The translations under genes and the position numbers were made by a program. From contig MU867083.1 of NCBI GenBank assembly GCA_033725935.1, positions 248,001-312,000 on the forward strand: a stretch of DNA of 64,000 nucleotides. Reading direction: 5' to 3'. The stretch comes from Cladorrhinum sp. PSN259. Taxonomy: Eukaryota > Ascomycota > Sordariomycetes > Sordariales > Podosporaceae. The notes beneath the pieces are model-generated. The model was not told where the DNA came from. It was given only the letters and a program-made list of their open reading frames with translations, and searched no databases. Of the stretch, positions 45,297 through 56,947 are shown in pieces (positions within the stretch are counted from its first letter, which is position 1; the number at the start of each line of letters is the position of its first letter).

Positions 45297-47136
45297 GAAA
45301 GATTCAGTAGTCGGTAAGATACTTTTCTTGGTAACTTGGTTGTTTCTAACGCTGCTGACTGTCTGGATAAAACTCAAGGAAAAAGGAAAAAATGGGAATA
45401 ACATTAGGGTGGGATTTTTGGGGAAAAAAAGACAAAGGATATTAAAGGGTTGCACGGGTTTATTTGATAAAGATGTAAACTACATTATTAACAGTGAAGA
45501 AAGACGGAATGATCATCAGAGATTTAGTTAGGAAGGAGGAAAATTGGTGAGGATTGATACAATTCGATGCCATCAAACAGAACAATCTACAATAATAGCC
45601 GAGATGCCAGTAGCCGCCCAGTTATTGCATGGCGTGTCGTTGAAGAGGAAGCTTGATAAAAATCAAGCGGCTCATGTAAGCCAAGCGAGCCAAGCGAGCC
45701 AAGCGAGCCAAGGGGCTAAGGGGGATCAACTGCCGACACTGCTGCTGTAAGTGGAAGATGGGGAAACAATTCCTCTTTGTGTGACATGACCCGCTGTACG
45801 GCTTTTCTCTCGGTGCTTCATATTTTGGCGAGAATGGAAGATTGGCGGTATTTGTTTCCTTGTCAGGCCAGCACGGCCCAGTTGGTTCATGATGATGGGG
45901 AACAGGTGATTGGAGTGCTGGAATTGTTTCGAGAACCAGGTCCTGGATGCCCCTGAGTCTCAGCTCACTTGAACTTACATGGTAGTCAGTAGCAAAGACT
46001 TGTTTTCAGGTTCAAGATAGACCTAAATCTGAGGCTATTGTGTTCTTGAAGATTTTTTTTGGACGGGAACAAGGAAGATGCCGACTTGGCCGAACTGTAA
46101 TTGCGCCGCACCATATTAATCTGCGCTTGGCTGTAATGATTCGACAGGTTGTTTATATTCCGTGCTGACCCACAGCGGCAGAGCCCTGCATGTAACGTCT
46201 GCTCACTTTCGAGTCCAGGTTTTAGCCTTCGGATTGACGGCAGTCTTTTGTGTCTCCGGGTTCCTCCTTGGTCACTCTCGAACTTGAGAGATGACATTGA
46301 GCATATCCCGAGACTGTCTCACTGCCCAACCGTCACTTTCTTTTTTTTTGTTATTCTAGAAAGTGACAGAAATGATCCGAGCGAAATAGTATATATACCC
46401 TTCATCAAATGCCCCTCATCGTGAACCTAAACGGCCAAGAGTGCCACAGTCGGCTGCTCCCGGCTGGGCACTCTCCTTGACACCCCTTCTGGTCTGCCCA
46501 GTCTCTTGTCCTTGCGCCACTTAGCACGCCCAGAGCTCAAGAGATCTCACCCTGTTGACCGCGGGTGGTTCAGGTCGATCCCGGCTAAAGTCGATGCCGC
46601 TAAACAAAGCAGCTGCCAGCAGCCAAGACATTCAGCCGGCCAACTCCCACCCGGCCCCCAACGACACTGTCGTATAGTAGGAATGGTGTTTGCTTGGCTT
46701 GACTGAATACGCACTTGCAGCTTACCTGAGCCTTCGTTATGGCCCCTGACCAGCACTGTCCAGGGCTCTCGGTCCGATCATGCAATGGTTGCCCCCTCTG
46801 GCTGTTCAATATGCCTCACGGCGTAATATAGGGAAGAATGCGGGTTTTGTAGGCTACGGCTGGCATCCATCTGCACGGCGAGACTTTCTCCATCTGCACG
46901 GCGAGACTTTCTCCCCGTTACCCAACTTGGAGATGATGAACAACTAGCGATCCTATCGATCCCATATATCCTACGCCGTACCCGTAGACCCCGAGCCTCT
47001 TTTTCTCTCTTGCTTCGTTGTAGAGCACATCCTGTCTGTGCCCTCACCATCACCCCCCAAACCTCTCTTACCCCTGACTCGGGGCTCTCCCAAACCTTGT
47101 TCCCCAACGACAACAAACAACCACCTATCAGTCAAG
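45297..47136. other. Intergenic region with promoter repeats of the MFS gene
   Basis: No gene supported. A short tandem run of AGCCAAGCG units sits at about 45680-45712. A perfect 23-bp direct duplication (46868-46890 and 46891-46913) lies about 225 bp before the MFS start codon. Confidence 0.5.
46868..46913. repeat. Perfect tandem duplication, 2 x 23 bp
   Basis: Two adjacent identical copies of a 23-bp unit starting CATCTGCACGGCGAGAC, upstream of the sugar transporter. It may double a regulator site or be simple slippage. Confidence 0.85.
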
Positions 47137-48821
47137 ATGGGTGGCGGCGGCGGAGATCATGATTACAACATCATCCATCGCATGGCGATGGATGATCCCA
47201 TCCCATGGTACAAGAAACGATACCTCCGACGGATGTACCTCCTCCTCTTCCCCTGCGTCATCGGCATCGAAATGACCTCTGGTTTCGACTCGCAAATTAT
47301 CAACTCTGCTCAGCTACTTCCCGCTTGGAAGGAGTGTCGGTCTACCCTCGATTATCATATCTCATGAAGAATATCTAATTACTGACCGCCAAAAATAGAC
47401 TTTGGCCACCCGACAGGCGCATACAACGGCATTCTGGCATCCGCCCTCCCCCTCGGCTCCGTCATCGGTCTCCCCTTGATCCCCCTGGTAAACGAATACT
47501 TTGGCCGAAGATGGTGCATCATGTTCGGCTCCTGCATCATGGTGATCGGCACCCTGATCCAGGGCTTCGCCTTCAACGGAGTCATGTACATCCTCGCGCG
47601 CGGCATCATCGGCTTTGGTCTCCCCTACGCAATCGTAGCCGGCTCCTGTCTCATCGGCGAGCTGGGTTACCCAAAGGAACGCCCCATCTTGACTTCCTTG
47701 TTCAACGCTTGCTACTTCATCGGCGCCATCGTCGCTGCGGGTTGCACGTTCGGCACTCAGAAGATTCACAACGACTGGTCCTGGCGGATTCCCTCGCTGC
47801 TGCAGATGGCCCCCTCGCTGCTTCAGATCATGTTTGTCTTCTTCCTGCCCGAGTCTCCTCGTTGGTTGATGAGCAAAGACCGGTTCGAGGAGGCCAAGGC
47901 CGTGTTGGTCAAGTACCACGCCGAGGGAAACCCCGACAGCGAGTTCGTCAAAGCCGAGTACATCGAGATCAAGACCACGCTGGAGCTGGAGATGGAGAAC
48001 TCCAAGCGGTCCTGGATGGATTTGGTCCGCACCCCCGGCATGCGAAGGCGTGTCTTGATTGGGAGCTTGCTCGGTTTGTTCACGCAGCTGTCAGGAAACG
48101 TCGTCATTTCCTACTTTTTGGGTGACGTGCTCAAGCTTATTGGATACACCGATCCCGCCTTCCAAGCCAAGTACAACCTCGGAAACCAGTGTTGGTCTCT
48201 CGTCTGCGGTGTCAGCGCCGCTTTGGTGGTCATGAGGTTCAGGAGAAGAACAATGTACCTGACCGGTATCCTGTCCATCCTGGCCGTCTACGTCGCCTGG
48301 ACGGCGTGCACGGCAATTTTCATTGTTGACAAGTCCGACACTGCAGCCAAGCTGTCTCTGTTCTGGATCTACGCTTACAGCCCGGCGTATAACCTGTGCT
48401 TCAACGCTCTTACCTACACCTACCTGATCGAGATCTTCCCCTTTGCTCAGCGCGCTCGAGGGATTGCCATCTTTCAGTTCTGGGGTAAGGCGGCGCAGTT
48501 CTTTGGTACCAACGTCAATCCCATTGGCACTCAGGCTATCGGGTGGAAGTATCTCCTTGTTTACTGCTGCTGGATCTTTGCCGAGGCTATCATGATTTGG
48601 TTCCTGTGGCCAGAGACTTCGGGCAGATCCCTGGAGGAGCTGGCATTCTGTGAGTACCCTTCCATTATGAAACCCCGAATTCAATTGCTGACTTCCAAAC
48701 AGTGTTTGAGGACAAGGAGTATTCCGAGCGTAGGGAGAAGGCTGTCACCAAGACTGTCCTGCACCTCAATGACTCGGATAAGCACAGCCAGAGTCATGTT
48801 GTTCAGGAGGAGAAAGTATAA
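47137..48821 (+). CDS. MFS sugar transporter (lactose permease/hexose transporter type)
   Basis: Three exons (47137-47335, 47399-48649, 48703-48821) give 522 residues. Twelve membrane helices fit. Family marks are EMTSGFDSQIINS in helix 1, EYFGRRWCIMFGS (the G-R-R loop), PESPRWLMSKDRFEEAKAVL (the PESPR motif before the central loop), LIEIFPFAQRARGIAIF and LWPETSGRSLEELAF (the PETxGxxLEE motif). The first donor is GTCGGT, less common, but the join restores WKEYFGHPTGAYNG, which the family expects. It should carry a sugar with protons across the plasma membrane; which sugar is open, with lactose/cellobiose-type permeases closest in feel. Upstream sequence carries the duplicated 23-bp unit. Confidence 0.9.
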
Positions 48822-51800
48822 AGGATGGGTGACAGGCTTGGATGTTGAGAGTTCCATTCAGGGGTTCAGGGGGTGATCAATATTGGCAATCATTTTGGAA
48901 ATATTTCGTGTTTCTCCATCAAATCAATTTAGTACTTTGAAGCGCAATAAAACACGCACGAACAGTATGATATGCACCAAATAACCTTTGTATTTTGGTT
49001 GGGCCAGAACAATACGAGATCGGGCTGCTGGGACGTTTGCTCAGCTGCAAAGTTCCTCACAGCTTCCAGCCCAGCCGGCACATGAAATGACAAGTCCCAA
49101 AATGTATTCTAAAAACATGATTCCCTTCAAACCCAGCTGACTGATAGCTCACCTTGGTTACTCTGCAGGGACTCCCTCCAAATCTTGAAGCACCTACCAA
49201 AAACGGCAGCTCTCAGCCTTTTTCTTTCCCGAAAATCTAGAAAGCCGTGAGGAGCCGAGACCTCGCGAGACAAGACAAAAAAACAAAAACTTTAAAGAAA
49301 GCGTGTCTCACATTTTCCCAATCCAAGATATTTATCGTACCATCTCGTCGGTATCATCGGCGCATGATCCATCCCACCAACCCAGAAGCTGAAAGACATC
49401 ATCAGTCAACGATGCCTGCCTAGACCCTCGGTTCCTAAAGCTTAATCCAAGACAAATATGATCATGTCCAAGCAACATCCCACAGATGCGGTCGACGGTA
49501 GACCCGAGCTTGAGGCTGGCCTGTTCGGCGCTCTCTCCGTAGATCATGATACGGCTAGGTGTACGTAATTACACACAACAGCATTCCAGTCAAAATTCTC
49601 TAGTTTTGTGACTCAAAAAAAAAACATTCCGAAACTGAGACAACTACGCAAAAAAACCAAAATTCTCTCAGGGAATTTTATGTCATATCGAATCATTAGA
49701 TTTTTGTTAAAATTATGCTCCGATGGTGAGGCTAACTGATAGTATTGAACGGTTTTGTTTTGGTTTTTTTCTACCCAATCGATCACTTCCTATTAATCAA
49801 CGGCTGAGAAATCCAGGTAAGGTACAGATTACACCGGATTAAAAGAAAAATGACAAGAAAAGCTTGGTTGGCTGTCTGGTCAACAAGCATGCAAGCCACC
49901 TCGGACGCCCTAATTACCGACCACAACTGACTGCGATCCGGGCAGGCAGGCAACTGGGCAGGCAAACCCCCATACCCCTGCCAAGAAACCTCGGCATTCT
50001 CTTGGAAGCCCAGCCCAATGGCCCGCACGGTTTGTGGGCGGCGGGAGGCGTCATAGTGGGCGCAGTTTGAACGTGGGGTTCGGTCAATGCGATAGGCTAC
50101 CGGTATCTGCCCAATGGAGTTATCGTGGGCGCGGGGGGGATGGCACTCATGGCGATGATTGGATTGTTTACTCTGGGCTGTGAGGCGAAGTGTGTTTATG
50201 TCTCACTGTTGCTTGACTTTGAGACTTGCAGACTTTTTGTCTAGCCTTGAATTGTCTTGAAATCATGATTCATGTTGGTCAACTGTCTAATGTCCACCTG
50301 AAAAATCCAACAAAGTGATACGTCAGTCTTACGATCAGTTGTGTACCTACCGGATGCAAAAAATTGACCTTCTATTTCGGGTTGGCAATAGAGAGGCAAC
50401 AACGATACAACTAGACTAATGTGGCTGGAGCTGGAGGGGTTGGGACTCGAAATGTCAATGAAGATAGGGGCGATTCGTCCGATGTAATTGTGCAATGTCA
50501 TATGGCAATATGCATAGGGCTGTGGGGGCCATTGATCTGGCACTTTCAAGGGACTGAATCAGATAACATACATACAAATTATGGAGCCCTGCGTGAATCT
50601 CCCGGATGATCACAGAGCATTTTGCTATCTATAGAAAAAAGCAAGGAAAATGTAGAAGGTAGCAATGACGTGCAACTGATATCCCCGCATTCCCTTCGCA
50701 GTTTAGTCTCACGATGCTTTGCCCCATGTCATTTCCCGATATGGTGCTGACAAGCTTCGTTGCAGTTGTTGGAAACCGCAGCGAAGGATGCGGGCCGCTC
50801 ACTCGCAAGAGAAAGACTAGGGGCCTAGGACCACCTAACCCGATGAAGATTGACCACTGCACGACGGCCAAGGCCTGGCCTCACCTTGACATTCAGTCCA
50901 TGCTTCAGGAAGCATGATACTTTGGGATCGTGGTCAAGAGGTCGTTATCTTTCAGCTGGGGATGGAATTTATGTCATCTCATGAGATACACATCCATTAC
51001 TATTCAGACATGTGATAAGAAAGACAGAAACAAAAGCTTCTGGAACTTTTCCACAAACATTGGCGCTGGAATGCCCACACCCCACATGAGATCTGGGGGC
51101 CGCTAACCCGTTATGGTCAACACATGCATGCATGTCACAATCGGGATGTTTAATCGCTCAAAAACCTGCAACCGTATTGCTCGTGTGATGGTGTTCTGTA
51201 GACGGAAGGAGAGTCGATGGTTGGGGCAACAAAAGTTCACAACTGTGACAACCCCCCACTGATCTTCAAGAATAGACCCCAACCTGGTTGGGACCACCGG
51301 CTCGGAGACACTGTGAAGAATAGGCATCTAGCATGCAACTGATAAGTGAAATGTGGTGGTACCTCGGGATCACGTAACGGCTTGCCTTGGCCCTTGGCTT
51401 ATGCCATCCCCCGCTTTTGGAGCATCCCCCCTGAAAGGGTTACCACACACACCTCAAACTCCTTCCTTTTGTTGTTGTTATGGGCGCTTGGTCGGTAGTT
51501 TTATCAGAATCTCATATCGGCAGCTGCCCGATCGGGGAGGTAGCAGCCAAGTTGCATTGCAAGTGCCGCGTGTGGGGAGGAGTGGATGCTGACAGAGGCG
51601 AATGAGACAGGGATGATGGACATCCAACTACCGGCGAGCATTGCTTTGCGCCTCTGTTGTTGGTCAACACGGAGCTGTTGAACGACCACACAACAACCAC
51701 ACAACAAAAGGCCCAATCTCGGGTTTGCTTGCAGATGTCATGCAGCCAGAAAAGGAGGATTGGCCAGAATTCCGTCGACCCCTTTTTTGGTGTAAATTGT

Positions 51801-52245
51801 GCCCGCCTGTTTGCCACTGCTTGCACGTTCTTGAATAGCGTAGACGTCTCATGTCTCACAACGGACCGGGGTATAGTCCAATCAACACGGTCTTAGAACA
51901 GATCAGGAAGGAAGACGTTCTAGCCTGGCTCCTGGTTAGCCTCACACTGCGCCGGGCGTTGCATTGCAGGCCACGACAAGCGTGACCCGGATCTGGGGAG
52001 ACCCCTTGTAGTTGACCTTCCGGAACCTGGTTAGAGGGCCGAAGGGACTCGCAGTGAGCCCAGCAAACACCACCTCTACCGGCCCGAAGCTTGGTCGTGA
52101 TGTTGGCTGAACATGGACATAAAAGGACGACCATCGCCCAGCTTTCAGGGACAAGAAGATCTCTCAGCATCAGCAGCCTCTCAATCAATCATCAATCTGA
52201 TCTGCAGTTTTAACTAACTTGCAATCTTCCCAACAAACCGTCAAC
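48822..52245. other. 3.4-kb intergenic region
   Basis: No gene is firmly supported except the weak small frame at 49332-49547. The last 130 bp are the M43 protease promoter and leader: an ATAAAAG TATA-like box near 52119 and a CT/CA-rich leader up to the start. Confidence 0.45.
49332..49547 (-). CDS. Possible small protein (71 aa), uncertain
   Basis: The frame starts MIYGESAEQASLKLGSTVDR and has coding-like third-position G/C in its first half, unlike the AT-rich sequence around it. No signal peptide or known motif. A GT...AG pair inside could remove part of the second half. It could equally be chance. Not recognised. Confidence 0.28.
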   Translation of the reverse strand: MIYGESAEQASLKLGSTVDRICGMLLGHDHICLGLSFRNRGSRQASLTDDVFQLLGWWDGSCADDTDEMVR

Positions 52246-53103
52246 ATGCGCTTCTCTCTCGCCGCGGCCGTCTTGGCCACCGCCGTCCTGGCCGCTCCCC
52301 AGATTGAGCCCGGCCGCTTCTCCTGCGGTGCTCCCGAGCCCACCCAGGAGCACCTCGCCATCGCTGCCAACTTCGCCAAGGAGGAGGCCCTCGCCATCGC
52401 AAACGGCACCGCCTTCGCCAAGCGTGCCATCACCTACGTCGACATCTACTTCCACGTTGTTGCCTCCTCCACCGCCGCCTCTGACGGCTACCTGAGCGAC
52501 TCCCTCCTCACCGCCCAGCTCAACGCCCTCAACGCCGCCTATGCCCCCCACCAGTACCAGTTCGTCCTCAAGGGCACCGACAAGACCGTCAACGCCCAGT
52601 GGGCCAAGGACAGCAACGGCTACGAGACCACCATGAAGAAGGCGCTCCGCAAGGGCACCTACTCGGCCCTCAACATCTACTTCCTCAAGGACATGGGCAG
52701 CAACCTGGGCTACTGCTACTTCCCCACCACCGGCGCCACCACCGGCTCCTCGACCCTGATCAAGGACGGCTGCACCGTCCTCTACTCCACCGTCCCCGGC
52801 GGCCCGCTCACCAACTACAACCTCGGCCACACCGCCACCCACGAGATCGGCCACTGGTTCGGTCTCTACCACACCTTCCAGGGCGGCTGCACCGGCGCCG
52901 GTGACTCCGTCGCCGACACCCCCGCCCAGTCCTCTGCTTCCTCCGGCTGCCCCGTCGGCCGTGACTCCTGCCCCAGCCAGGCCGGCGTTGACCCCATCCA
53001 CAACTACATGGACTACTCCTACGACACCTGCTACGAGGAGTTCACCCCCGGCCAGAAGGCTCGCATTGACTCTTTCTGGTCCACCTACCGCCAGGGCAAA
53101 TAA
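52246..53103 (+). CDS. Secreted M43B (pappalysin-type) metalloprotease
   Basis: Single exon, 285 residues, extreme third-position C bias as in a strongly expressed gene. Signal peptide 1-17, pro-region to Lys59-Arg60 (AFAKR, Kex2-like), then the mature enzyme. The zinc site is HEIGHWFGLYH with His199, Glu200, His203 and His209, followed by the Met-turn NYMDYSYD (Met255). Cys residues suit disulfides. Length and layout match fungal MEP1-type M43 proteases that degrade proteins outside the cell. The Met at 52246 is chosen over an in-frame Met nine codons upstream because it starts the signal peptide directly. Confidence 0.93.
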   Translation: MRFSLAAAVLATAVLAAPQIEPGRFSCGAPEPTQEHLAIAANFAKEEALAIANGTAFAKRAITYVDIYFHVVASSTAASDGYLSDSLLTAQLNALNAAYAPHQYQFVLKGTDKTVNAQWAKDSNGYETTMKKALRKGTYSALNIYFLKDMGSNLGYCYFPTTGATTGSSTLIKDGCTVLYSTVPGGPLTNYNLGHTATHEIGHWFGLYHTFQGGCTGAGDSVADTPAQSSASSGCPVGRDSCPSQAGVDPIHNYMDYSYDTCYEEFTPGQKARIDSFWSTYRQGK

Positions 53104-53400
53104 ACGCCTTGACAGAGCATGATGTAGTGGAAGAAGAATAAACTATAGAGTGGCGGAAAGTTGTTGGGATGATTTGATTGATTGATTGATTGATGAGCAT
53201 GCTGGCAGATGATGGTTTGGATCATGATGGCTTTCTTCTGGTGGTATATATATTATCTACCCTTTTTTGCGGCGCGCGATTTTGTACATATATATAAGAA
53301 ATGCGCTTGACTTATAGTTAAATGGAATTTCGTCCTCATAAAAAAACGCTTGTTCTTTGGAAACATTTGTGATATTTTTTTTTGTCTTCTTTTTGTTTAT
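53104..53400. other. 3' flank of protease gene
   Basis: Non-coding, with a (GATT)n run at about 53175-53194 and AT-rich sequence leading into the homopolymer/gap zone. Confidence 0.5.
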
Positions 53401-53406
53401 GGGGGG

Positions 53407-53437
<31 letters not shown>

Positions 53438-53438
53438 G

Positions 53439-53485
<47 letters not shown>

Positions 53486-53610
53486 GCGNNNNNNNNNNTA
53501 AATGGAATTTGTTCCTCATAAAAAAATTTTTTTTTTTTTTTAAAATTTTTAATTTTTTTTTTTTTTTTTTTTTTTTTTTTGCCCCTTTACCCCCCCCCCC
53601 CCCCCCCCCT
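53401..53610. other. Assembly gap with homopolymer artefacts and a duplicated flank
   Basis: A poly-G tract of about 80 bases leads to ten Ns (53489-53498). After the gap comes a near copy of sequence from 53320-53346 (TAAATGGAATTT then CCTCATAAAAAAA), then long poly-T and poly-C. The copy on both sides plus homopolymers point to an unresolved join, not biology. Any frame through it (poly-Gly, poly-Phe) is false. Confidence 0.85.
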
Positions 53611-53769
53611 TTCCATTGAGGGACATGATGAGATCCACTTCTTTCCTTTTCTGAGTGGCTTTTTATATACAGCCGGTTTTTACCGCCGGCAATCAATCTC
53701 TTCAGTACATGTACCTGATATCCATAGGTAGTCAGCAGCTATAACGGAACCGGTCGAGTTACTAAACTT

Positions 53770-54310
53770 ATGGTGATATGCAGGTATTTGAAATTCTTGA
53801 AACCTCCAAAGCAGCCCAACGTGCTCCAGATCGCTTCTCTCTCGTCAATCCCCTTTTCCGACGCAATCGTCTTTAGTTTAGCCTGCAATTCCGTCCCATG
53901 CACTGCGCGTGTAGGCCATACCACCACTTATCTCGAGCTGCTCCAGAAACAGTTCTTTTTGCTCTGCTGTTACACTCCCTGCCACTCGTCGCTATTTGCC
54001 AAATCAGTCTTTATCGCTCCGGCAGCGGAATCAGACGCATCCGGTCTTGAGAGGGCGAAGCAGGTTTGTTGTTGGTCCGAGGGGGTGGTGAGGTCCATTG
54101 TAGATTGAACAGCATGCCGATGCGAGGCAAATATATGTTATTGGTCAGTACCCCAATCTCCTTGTTCCAGTCTTCTTGGCCACGGAGAGCTCCGCGATCG
54201 GGCAGATGGAGGTGATTGTGTATCCGCACCGGTATATCGCAGCCGAAGCCTTCATCGTCGAAGTTGGGTGCGTTTACTAAGTGGTTTGGAGTACCGGTAA
54301 TCCATGCTTA
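53770..54310 (-). pseudogene. Decayed protein-coding fragment, frameshifted
   Basis: On the minus strand, coherent protein-like pieces occur in different frames. One at about 54310-54030 includes NFDDEGFGCDIPVRIHNHLH. One at about 54100-53980 starts MDLTTPSDQQQ and includes IKTDLANSDEWQG. A third continues VTAEQKELFLEQLEI after a shift of frame, and a fourth reads AKLKTIASEKGIDEREAIW. No sensible introns join them: the gap between the second and third is only a few bases. Family not recognised. It is best seen as one or two broken genes near a badly assembled stretch, so sequencing error is also possible. Confidence 0.4.
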
Positions 54311-54860
54311 CGTTGCTGATAGTTTACATTTTTTACGAAAAGAAACTAGTTCGCTAGATACTGAGAATTATGTTGAAAACCAAACGAAGAGGGTGAACTG
54401 TGAACCGACGTAGACATATAGCCCTGATCCGACAAAGTCGGCTAGTGACATACCCGATGGCGTCCAGTTCGACGCCACAAGAAATGATTGACGGCTGGGC
54501 CCGCTTAGCTTTATTCCATTCTATCAAGAAAAGTTACGGAATACGGACAAACATCTACCTCTCTCTGACATATGACACAGAGACATTTGGCTGGGTAGGA
54601 GTGTTTCCACTACAAAAACTTCCCGCGCAATGATCTGCATGCAATTTTTCTATCAGCAGTTAGTTTCTGCCATGCATGTCTCGGTCGGACTATCACGCTT
54701 GATACATTCGGCCGTGTTCCGCCCCAATGGCGTTTTTTTCTTATTTGGCTGCTGCAATCCATCGGCTTTATCTTTCAGGTCGTCTGCCACACCTTTTGAA
54801 TATAGATCTGCCTTGCGGGTTGGCTTCCAACAAACTACGACAGATGTCCACATCTGTAAA

Positions 54861-54941
54861 TCTTCCGTAGTATAGTGGTTAGTATATGAGCTTGTCACTC
54901 CAGCAACGCTCGGGACCCGGGTTCAATTCCCGGCGGGAGAG
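54861..54941 (+). tRNA. tRNA-Asp (GTC) with a 9-nt intron
   Basis: A full cloverleaf can be drawn. The acceptor TCTTCCG pairs with CGGGAGA, followed by discriminator G. The D arm is GTATAGTGGTTAGTA. Anticodon stem TGAGC pairs with GCTCG, the loop is TT-GTC-A, then a 9-base intron at 54898-54906 after position 37, then C. The T arm is CCGGG-TTCAATT-CCCGG. The anticodon is GTC at 54894-54896. A T-run at about 54957 can end Pol III transcription. Without the intron the product is 72 nt. A and B boxes are internal. Confidence 0.95.
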
Positions 54942-56446
54942 TCACCACAAATATATTTTTTTTTGGTACTTTCACCTCATTGCTTGAATGAGGTAATTAT
55001 TGTTTGTCGCAATGTAAAAAATGTCACGTACTACGCTTAAAGTGTTATTTTTGACGAAGCCGCTCCTTTGTTGGATTAAAAACGATGTTTTTGCCCTGAA
55101 TTTCACCTTGCACATATTTTGCTGCCGAGGTATCCGGTGTCTGGGGTATTCCCCCGCAGAACCTCGTCACCCTTCTCCAAACAGCGTATCAAACCGCACG
55201 ACGTTGGAAAGTAATAAAATCATTTTTCTAAAGACACCGCGCGGTAACTGCGTCGTTTCGAAAATTCACGAAAATTCCCAGCTGTTCCCCACGTGTGATT
55301 ATTTTGTTTTCGAGTCAAGCGGAGAAATGAAGATCTCCTCGGAGGCGGACCAATGGCTTTGCCGAACGCCTCTACTGTGTATGCACGCCGCCTTGCATTC
55401 GGTTGTTGTACGGTTTGAGGACCGGGGGCACTGGGAGCACTGCCACTTTTGCGGTCTGCGAATGCTTGTTTGTGGTGTGTAATAAGGTTAAGGCTGAAAA
55501 GTGAAAGGAAGAGAAAAAAAAAACTGGGGAATGATTCTTGTTTCAGTAGTAATTTGGTGATTTGAAATGCGTCGGTGTGACTGTTTCACAGAGGTATAAA
55601 GTGCAGTTGCTGCTGCTGCTGCTGCCTTGTCAGGTTCGATGAGTAGGGATTGCTGATTGATTTCATGGCATCTCCAACAACAAAACCAAACGATCATCAT
55701 GTCTGAGCTTTTTCGGTCCACTGTCTTTCGAAAGAGGAACGATCATTATTATCCTCTCGCATCGGCAGCGTTACCTTCGAATTCCCATCTCGATCATGCA
55801 TCATCGTCTCGATCTTTGTTGACGGACACACTTGGTTCCGCGGCGAATCCTCACGGTGAAGGCATTACCGTTTTTGTCGGGCGATTTGTGGATAATCTGG
55901 CGGTCGATATGGTTTTGTCGTCTTTATGAGGTCTCATTTCTTCAAGTCAACTTTCCACACCCGGATACAGCATTTCTTTTACGTGTCAAACTTGAAGTTT
56001 GACCACGAAAAGTTAGTTGACAAGGAATAGGGGTTCAGGGGTAAGTTAACCGCAACGGTATTTTATTCTTGCAATGTTATGCTCAGAAGCAGATGCTAAA
56101 ATAGTACAACTCAGGTTCATGTCGACAATGCTAATGTTGCATAAAGCATACATCCGCTACAACGAAACGAGCGTATCCCGAGCCGACCACTCAAAAGCGA
56201 AAAGAAAAAGTGGACCGTAATCGATGATGCGTGTCGGTTCCCGATCCAGAGAAAAACAAGATGTGGGTGGGTGGCCTTCAAAGTGGGGAGCAGCAGCAGA
56301 AGCAAGACCTGGACAAGTGCGCCTATAAATACTTTGGCGTCATCCATTCCAACGGTTCAGTTAGTTATTCCTTCTGCAACATCACCACACCAAGATCTGC
56401 AGGGCTTGTCTAGATAGTTGTCTAGGCTCCCAGATACCTTGCAACG
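54942..56446. other. Intergenic region, no firm gene
   Basis: Frames at 55021-55482 and 55699-55929 are open but show no domain or signal and have mixed codon use. TATAAATA at 56324-56331 is the likely TATA box of the MAPEG gene. Confidence 0.45.
56324..56331 (+). promoter_or_regulatory. TATA box of the MAPEG gene
   Basis: TATAAATA about 120 bp before the start codon at 56447, followed by a C/T-rich leader. Confidence 0.55.
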
Positions 56447-56947
56447 ATGGCGTCCTTCGCGGCATCACTCGGCCTCCGGGCAACAGACCTACCAATCCCA
56501 AACCATGCACCCGCATACCTAGCCTTCCACTTCATATTCGCATACGGGGTGCTCTCTTCGCGCACACTCAAACAAATCTACGGCATCGATCACCAGGAAT
56601 CACCCAGATACGACCTGGTCAAGTACGGAGAAGCAGCAGTCAAGTCCGGAAAGATCACTAAAAGCCAGCTCAACATGCTTCAGCGGTGCGAGAGCGCATC
56701 AGCTAATTCAGTTGAGAATTATACTTTCTTCCTGGGAGCGATTGGGTTCGCTACCTTGTCGGGAGTGGAGAGGACGGTTATTAATCAGTTGGCACTTGTG
56801 TACACTGTTGCGCGGGTGGCGTACGGGGCTGCGTATATCCTGATTGAGGACCGGAAGTTGGCGTCGATTAGGGGGATCCTGTGGTGGGTTGGGAATATTT
56901 CTTGTTTCAGTTTGCTTTGGAAGGCTGCGGGGAGGTTGAACCCATAG
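56447..56947 (+). CDS. MAPEG-family membrane protein
   Basis: Single exon, 166 residues with four hydrophobic helices. After helix 1 (APAYLAFHFIFAYGVLSS) comes a charged loop, then RCESASANSVENYTFFLGAI. This resembles the family signature in MAPEG proteins (Arg, Asn, Glu before helix 2), which bind glutathione near the membrane face. Fungal members are small ER or mitochondrial outer-membrane proteins linked to glutathione or lipid-peroxide chemistry. No introns. The substrate is not known. Confidence 0.82.
   Translation: MASFAASLGLRATDLPIPNHAPAYLAFHFIFAYGVLSSRTLKQIYGIDHQESPRYDLVKYGEAAVKSGKITKSQLNMLQRCESASANSVENYTFFLGAIGFATLSGVERTVINQLALVYTVARVAYGAAYILIEDRKLASIRGILWWVGNISCFSLLWKAAGRLNP

Noticed and set aside
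45685..45715. AGCCAAGCG tandem units as a possible CRISPR-like array
   Set aside because: Only a few 9-bp units without spacers, in a eukaryotic genome; simple slippage.
52210..53001. 263-codon minus-strand frame rich in Gly/Val/Ala
   Set aside because: Antisense shadow of the strongly C-biased M43 protease gene.
53350..53696. Poly-Gly/poly-Phe and poly-Pro/poly-Lys frames
   Set aside because: They run through homopolymers and Ns at an assembly gap.
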